Shown: positions 57,778-64,000 of the stretch, in pieces
Position numbering within the stretch: the first letter of the stretch is position 1
How the letters are laid out: the number at the start of each line of letters is the position of its first letter
Assembly (NCBI RefSeq): GCF_018069755.1
Contig: NZ_JAGQDE010000004.1
Span: 1 to 64,000 of the forward strand
Source of the DNA: Ideonella aquatica
Lineage (GTDB): Bacteria; Pseudomonadota; Gammaproteobacteria; Burkholderiales; Burkholderiaceae_C
Length of the DNA stretch: 64,000 nt
Reading direction: 5' to 3'
Notes under the pieces: model-generated
The model's input: the letters and a program-made list of their open reading frames with translations, nothing else
The model's database searches: none
What the model was told of the DNA's origin: nothing
Position numbers and translations under genes: made by a program

Positions 57778-58413
57778 TCAGTTCATCTCGGTGACGAACT
57801 GCTCGCGCGGCCGGCGCACCTTCTGCAGCTTGGCCAGCCAGTCGCCGCTCTCCTGGCGGTAGCCCAGCGGCAGCAGGGTGACGCTCTTCAGGCCCCTGGC
57901 CTGCAGGCCCAGGATCTCGTCGACGGCGGCCGGGTCGAAGCCTTCCATCGGCGTGGCGTCCACGCCTTCGAAGGCCGCTGCGATCACCGAGGCGCCGAAG
58001 CCGATGTAGGCCTGACGCGCCGCGTGCTCGAAGTTGACCTGCGGATCACGCCCGGGGTAGGCGGCCAGCAGCTTCTGGCGGTAGGCCTCCCAGCCTTCGT
58101 TGGTGAAGCCGCGCACCTGGTTGGTGTAGTCGAACATCGCGTTGATGCGCTCGGCCGTGTAGTTGTCCCAGGCGGCGAAGACCAGCAGGTGCGAGCCCTC
58201 GGTGATCTGGGCCTGGTTCCAGGCCACGGCCTGGATCCGGGCGCGCAGTGCGGGGTTGGTGACGACGATCACCTCGAAGGGTTGCAGGCCGCTGGAGGTG
58301 GGGGCCAGGCGGGCAGCCTCGACGATGCGCTCCACCTTGTCCTGCGCCACGGCCTTGGCCGGGTCCATCTTCTTGGTGGCGTAGCGCCAGTTCAGCTTGT
58401 CGAGCAAGGGCAT
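57778..58413 (-). CDS. nitroreductase family NAD(P)H-dependent oxidoreductase, 211 aa
   Basis: The FMN-binding nitroreductase fold is shown by WRYATKKMDPAKAV, AARLAPTSSGLQPFEVIVV, the central IGFGASVIAAAFEGVDATPMEGFDP and LLPLGYRQ. It probably reduces quinones or nitro compounds with NAD(P)H as an FMN dimer. A TAGACT element lies about 30 bases before the ATG, and an AGGATC Shine-Dalgarno-like string is present, so this gene looks leadered. Confidence 0.93.
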   Translation of the reverse strand: MPLLDKLNWRYATKKMDPAKAVAQDKVERIVEAARLAPTSSGLQPFEVIVVTNPALRARIQAVAWNQAQITEGSHLLVFAAWDNYTAERINAMFDYTNQVRGFTNEGWEAYRQKLLAAYPGRDPQVNFEHAARQAYIGFGASVIAAAFEGVDATPMEGFDPAAVDEILGLQARGLKSVTLLPLGYRQESGDWLAKLQKVRRPREQFVTEMN

Positions 58414-58506
58414 GGAAGATCCTGAAAATAGAACGATCGTGCGAGTCTAGGCCGGTCGGCGCACGGCCGCCGGACCCAGGACATTCGTCGATGTGCTAAG
58501 CCAGGC

Positions 58507-60603
<2,097 letters not shown>

Positions 60604-60613
60604 CTAAAGCGCG

Positions 60614-62266
60614 TCACCTGGGTGACAGGGACTCGGTCGGCTGCAGGGCCTGGTGCAGGCTGAGATACACCTTGCCATGCACGCGGTGGCTCCAATCGGC
60701 GCTGGCCAGGCGGTCCATCACCGGGCCCTTGACCTCGGCCAGGTCCAGGCGCACACCGCGCGCGTGCAGGGCTTCGTCCAGGGCCAGCAGCGCGGTGAGC
60801 CCGCTGAAGTCGATCGTGTTGACCGGCGACATCTGCAGCACCACGCGGCGGGTGTCCTCATCCAACTGGTCCTGCACCAGGCTGCCCAGCTCGCGGGCGT
60901 TGGTGAACAGCAGGCTCTCGTCGATGCGCAGCGCCACCACGCCGGGCTGCTCTTCGGCGGTGTGGCGCTCGATGTTGCGGTAGTGCTCGGTGCCGGGCAC
61001 GCGGCCGATGCGCGCGACATGCGGGTCGGCGGTGCGCTGCAGCAGCAGCGCGGCCGACAGCGCCACGCCCACGCTGAGCGCGACCTCCATGCTGGCCAGC
61101 AGGGTCAGCGCGGCCACGCCCAGCATGACCCAGAACTCGGCATGGGCAAAGCGCCAGGCCAGGCGGAACGGTCCCAGGTCGAGCATCGACGATGCGGCCA
61201 CCAGGATGGTGGCGGCCAGCACCGCGCGCGGCAGGTGGGCCAGCGGCTCGGCCAGCACCACCGCGCTGAGCGCCATCATCAGGCCAACCATCACGCCCAC
61301 CCGCTTGCTGCGCGCGCCGGCGTCGTAGGCCACGGCACTGCGCGACAGTCCGCCACCCACCGGCATGCCGCCGGTCAGCGCCGCCACGATGTTGGAGGCC
61401 CCCAGACCGGCCAGTTCGCGTCGCGGCACGATGTGCTGGCGGCAGCGCGCGGCCAGGCTGCTGACCACCGCCAGGTGCTCCACCGAGGCCAGCAGCGCGA
61501 TCATCGACGCCGTGGGCAGCAGCAGCCGCCACAGCTGCAGGTCCAGCAGCGGCAGGCTGGCACGGATCGCCAAGGGCGGCAGGGTGCCCACGGTGCGCAC
61601 GCCCTGGTCGGCCAACGGCCACAGCAGTGCCGCGCCAATGGCCAGCGCCATCGCCAGCAAGGGAGCCAGCCGGCCCAGCAGGCGCGGCAGGCCAGGGCGC
61701 CGCGACAGCCACAGCAGGCCCAGCGTGCCGGCACCCACGGCCAGCGTCGGCGGGTTGACCACCTGGCTGGCGCCCAGCCAGCCCTGCAGCACCGTCGCCA
61801 GGCCGTTGCCCGACGAACTGCTGCCCAGCAACACGGGCAGCTGCGTGATGACGATGGTCAGCGAGGCGCCGGTCATGAAGCCGTGCAGCACCGGCACGCT
61901 CAGCAGCGCCACCAGGGCATCCAGGCGCAACAGCGCACCCAGGGCCAGCACGGCGCCGATCTCCAGCGCCAGCACGCCGGCCAGCGCCACCACCGGCGTG
62001 CCCGCCGGTGCCACCGCCAGCGCATGGTGCAGGCCCTGGGCGGTCATCAGCGACAGCACGGCCCCCGGGCCCATGACGCTGAAGGGGCTGGTGCCCACCG
62101 CAGCGTAGGCCATTGCCGGCACGATGCTGGCCGCCAGGCCCAGCTCGGCCGGCAGGCCGGCCAGCAGCGCGTAGGCCAGGCTCTGCGGAATCAGCAGCAG
62201 CGTGATGATGCTGGCGGCGACGGCGTCGTCGCGCCAGGAGGGGCGGGCGGCCGGCGAGGCGCTCAA
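60614..62266 (-). CDS. SulP family anion transporter with C-terminal STAS domain, 550 aa
   Basis: The protein has about 10-12 hydrophobic segments beginning with LLLIPQSLAYALLAGLPAELGL, the SulP signature around GTSPFSVMGPGAVLSLM, and a STAS domain in the last 120 residues (VVLQMSPVNTIDFSGLTALL). SulP proteins carry sulfate, bicarbonate or dicarboxylates; the substrate is not clear. The frame starts with TTG at 62266, four bases after the stop of the nitronate monooxygenase-like gene, consistent with translational coupling. I saw no better ATG/GTG near it. Confidence 0.9.
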   Translation of the reverse strand: MSASPAARPSWRDDAVAASIITLLLIPQSLAYALLAGLPAELGLAASIVPAMAYAAVGTSPFSVMGPGAVLSLMTAQGLHHALAVAPAGTPVVALAGVLALEIGAVLALGALLRLDALVALLSVPVLHGFMTGASLTIVITQLPVLLGSSSSGNGLATVLQGWLGASQVVNPPTLAVGAGTLGLLWLSRRPGLPRLLGRLAPLLAMALAIGAALLWPLADQGVRTVGTLPPLAIRASLPLLDLQLWRLLLPTASMIALLASVEHLAVVSSLAARCRQHIVPRRELAGLGASNIVAALTGGMPVGGGLSRSAVAYDAGARSKRVGVMVGLMMALSAVVLAEPLAHLPRAVLAATILVAASSMLDLGPFRLAWRFAHAEFWVMLGVAALTLLASMEVALSVGVALSAALLLQRTADPHVARIGRVPGTEHYRNIERHTAEEQPGVVALRIDESLLFTNARELGSLVQDQLDEDTRRVVLQMSPVNTIDFSGLTALLALDEALHARGVRLDLAEVKGPVMDRLASADWSHRVHGKVYLSLHQALQPTESLSPR

Positions 62267-62270
62267 GGCC

Positions 62271-63521
62271 TCAGGCGGGCTCGGGCAGCGCGATGCTGTC
62301 GTCGGTGCTGAACTGGTAGTCGCGGAACACGTGGGCAGCGTTCAGCAACTGGTAGCTGCCGTCGGGCGTGCGGTGGGTGGTGTCCTTCAGGCGCCAGGTG
62401 AGCTGGCCGCAGGTCCAGATCTCGAAGTTGCGCATGTGGGTGCACAGGCAGGTCTTGTCCTGCACCGACACGCGCTTGGCGTCGGGGTGGGCAGCTACCT
62501 CGCGGTTCCAGGCTTCGATGTAGGCGCACTTGCCGCTGGCGTCGAGCAGGTAGCCGTAGGCCTCGCAGTTGGGGCGGATGCCGTCGCCAATGCCCGGGCT
62601 GCTCTTGATCATGCGCATCGGGTAGCCGGTGGGCGAGATCTGGTTGACCTCGATGTCGTCCTCGCCGGCCTTGAAGTACTCCTGCTTGACCTCGTCGGGC
62701 AGGCCACACTCCTTGGTGACGGTGAAGCGGGTGGCGACCTGCACACCGGCGCCGCCCATCTCCATGAAGCGCACCGCATCGGAGCCGGTGAAGATGCCGC
62801 CAGCGGGCAGCACCGGAATGTCCAGATGCTCGTTCTTCAGGTACTGCAGCACCTCGGCCACGATGGTGGCCAGGTCGTGCTCGGCCCAGTCCATGCCGAA
62901 GCCCAGGTGACCACCGGCCAGCGGGCCCTCGACGACGATGTAGTCGGGCAGGCGGTTCAGGCGGGCGTTCTTCTTGAGGAACAGCTGCAGCGCGCGCACC
63001 GACGAGACGATGATGCCCAGCTGTGCGTCGCGAAAGCGCGGGTGGTCCTCGATCAGCGCGAAGGAGCCCAGGTGCAGGCCGGCCGCGAGCGTGATGCCGT
63101 CAATGCCGTGGTCCAGCGCGGTGCTCATGCGCACCTTCAGGGTTTCCTTCGGGGCGTTCATCGTCAGCTTTTCCATGCAGTTGATGAACACCATGCCCGG
63201 CCCGGTCTTGCGGGACATCGTCGATTCCACGTGCAGGCGCGTGGCCTCGGCCAGGTGGTCGAGGTTGAACTTGACGTCGGACTTGTCGCTGTTCTCGGCG
63301 TTGTACTTGTACTGGGCCATCTTGGCCTTGACGTACTTGGTCTGGTAGCGCCGATCCGACACGGTCTTGATCATCGCGTCGGAGATGTGGCCGACGCCAC
63401 CCAGGCGCGCGGCTTCCAGGGCCAGGTCGGAGGTGGAGATGTCCACGCCCATGCCGCCGATCATGATGGGCACCAGCTCATGGCGGCCCAGGCGCAGGCG
63501 GAAGTCATCCAGTCTCTTCAT
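62271..63521 (-). CDS. nitronate monooxygenase-like FMN enzyme with Cys-rich C-terminal extension, 416 aa
   Basis: The TIM-barrel FMN enzyme shows VPIMIGGMGVDIS at the N-terminus, the flavin/phosphate motif EGPLAGGHLGFGMDW, and AGGIFTGSDAVRFMEMGGAGVQVATRF. These belong to the nitronate monooxygenase / enoyl-ACP reductase (FabK-like) superfamily. The last about 110 residues extend past the barrel and contain five Cys (CEAYGYL, KCAYIE, CLCTHMRN, WTCGQ), which might bind a metal. The true substrate is uncertain. The SulP gene follows after 4 bases. Confidence 0.88.
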   Translation of the reverse strand: MKRLDDFRLRLGRHELVPIMIGGMGVDISTSDLALEAARLGGVGHISDAMIKTVSDRRYQTKYVKAKMAQYKYNAENSDKSDVKFNLDHLAEATRLHVESTMSRKTGPGMVFINCMEKLTMNAPKETLKVRMSTALDHGIDGITLAAGLHLGSFALIEDHPRFRDAQLGIIVSSVRALQLFLKKNARLNRLPDYIVVEGPLAGGHLGFGMDWAEHDLATIVAEVLQYLKNEHLDIPVLPAGGIFTGSDAVRFMEMGGAGVQVATRFTVTKECGLPDEVKQEYFKAGEDDIEVNQISPTGYPMRMIKSSPGIGDGIRPNCEAYGYLLDASGKCAYIEAWNREVAAHPDAKRVSVQDKTCLCTHMRNFEIWTCGQLTWRLKDTTHRTPDGSYQLLNAAHVFRDYQFSTDDSIALPEPA

Positions 63522-63594
63522 GTGGTACTCGTGTTGGCGTCGCAGCCCGCCCCGAAACGGCGGGAAGTCCCGTATGTTAAGTGCTGGGCCATCC

Positions 63595-63620
63595 TTGACG
63601 CCGTCGTGGAATCTGATAAT
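63595..63620 (+). promoter_or_regulatory. candidate promoter of slyX
   Basis: TTGACG (63595-63600) and GATAAT (63615-63620) are 14 bases apart, shorter than ideal. The -10-like box ends 8 bases before the slyX ATG, so transcription would begin at or next to the start codon. Confidence 0.45.
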
Positions 63621-63628
63621 CCCCAGCC

Positions 63629-63844
63629 ATGAGCGAATCCCCTGATGCGGATCAGCGCCTGACGGCGCTGGAGATCAAGATCAGCTACCTGGAAGACCTG
63701 ACCGACACGCTGAACGGCCTGGTGGCGCGCCAGCAGACGCAGATCGAGTGGCTGGCGCGCGAACTGCTGCAGCTGCGCCGGCAGGGGGGCGACAGTGGCA
63801 CGCCGGGCAGCGGGCTGCTCGACGAGCGGCCACCGCACTACTGA
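63629..63844 (+). CDS. slyX: SlyX family protein, 71 aa
   Basis: The short acidic protein has a coiled-coil heptad run (LTALEIKISYLEDLTDTLNGLV, then QQTQIEWLARELLQL) and a Pro-rich end with RPPHY, exactly the SlyX pattern. Function is unknown. No Shine-Dalgarno precedes the ATG. It is convergent with the partial receiver-domain gene one base beyond its stop. Confidence 0.93.
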   Translation: MSESPDADQRLTALEIKISYLEDLTDTLNGLVARQQTQIEWLARELLQLRRQGGDSGTPGSGLLDERPPHY

Positions 63845-63845
63845 G

Positions 63846-64000
63846 TCAGATCGCTGGCGCCGGCCCGCCGGGCAGCCAGGGCGCGATGCGGCGCAGCAAC
63901 TCGTCCATCCCGAAGGGCTTCTCGAGGTGGTCGTCCATGCCGGCATGGCGTGACAGGAGCTCGTGCTCGACCGGGTTGTTGGCGCTGATGCCGATGATCG
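63846..64000 (-). CDS. C-terminal end of a receiver-domain protein, probably hybrid sensor kinase (partial)
   Basis: Only the last 50 residues lie in the window. They read IIGISANNPVEHE, GMDDHLEKPFGMDELLRRI and end in PAPAI. The ISAN and LEKPF segments are the conserved switch Thr/Ser region and Lys of response-regulator receiver domains. The terminal position and linker-like tail suit the receiver of a hybrid histidine kinase, but a stand-alone response regulator cannot be excluded. Confidence 0.75.
   Translation of the reverse strand, partial: IIGISANNPVEHELLSRHAGMDDHLEKPFGMDELLRRIAPWLPGGPAPAI

Overview
The window is about 64 kb of very GC-rich DNA. Its gene content points to a member of the Burkholderiales, most likely the Rubrivivax/Leptothrix/Ideonella group: a class I PHA operon (phaC-phaA-phaB), a map-glnD pair divergent from purL, DUF2189, DUF2788, DUF3297 and DUF938 proteins, and ECF sigma factor / Ser-Thr kinase pairs. 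I saw no rRNA, tRNA, CRISPR array, integrase or insertion sequence.

Layout. (1) 1-23.5 kb, minus strand: a type I secretion locus. A NUDIX hydrolase gene overlaps the gene for an LssB/LapB-type ABC exporter, which overlaps the gene for an HlyD/LapC-type adaptor. Two giant repeat adhesins follow, one of 3143 residues and one of more than 3228 residues that runs off the window. The second has an N-terminal LapA-like retention module; the first lacks it but carries a RTX/type I C-terminal secretion signal. (2) 24.1-26.4 kb: a fumarylacetoacetase-family protein, maleylacetoacetate isomerase and PgeF, plus a small membrane protein. (3) 26.4-30.4 kb: phaCAB, closed by an unusually long perfect inverted repeat. 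(4) 30.5-35.7 kb, minus strand: small membrane proteins, glnD and map. (5) 35.8-40.8 kb, plus strand: purL, a DUF938 methyltransferase and a small unknown. (6) 40.8-55.2 kb: a class V aminotransferase, a secreted tandem-repeat serine hydrolase, two mirror-image ECF sigma / membrane Ser-Thr kinase modules placed back to back, and a winged-helix/STAND ATPase/TPR regulator. (7) 55.3-64 kb: housekeeping and catabolic genes (LysE exporter with divergent Lrp regulator, DUF3297, nucleoside deoxyribosyltransferase, nitroreductase, FadH-like dienoyl-CoA reductase, SulP transporter, nitronate monooxygenase-like protein, SlyX) and the end of a receiver-domain protein.

How they work together. The exporter and adaptor should move the two giant adhesins across the envelope; the outer-membrane TolC/LapE partner and any LapD/LapG control proteins are not in the window. 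The phaCAB enzymes convert acetyl-CoA to polyhydroxyalkanoate. The most intriguing part is 42-54 kb. There, two sigma factors lack the usual acidic residues of region 2.2 and carry Thr-Thr instead, and each is paired with its own membrane kinase, as in the phosphorylation-activated EcfP/PknT type. One arm leads to a secreted SxxK/SDN/KGG serine hydrolase and the other to a large STAND regulator. Several genes in the window have a -10-like box 6-8 bases before the start codon and no Shine-Dalgarno, which suggests leaderless transcripts.
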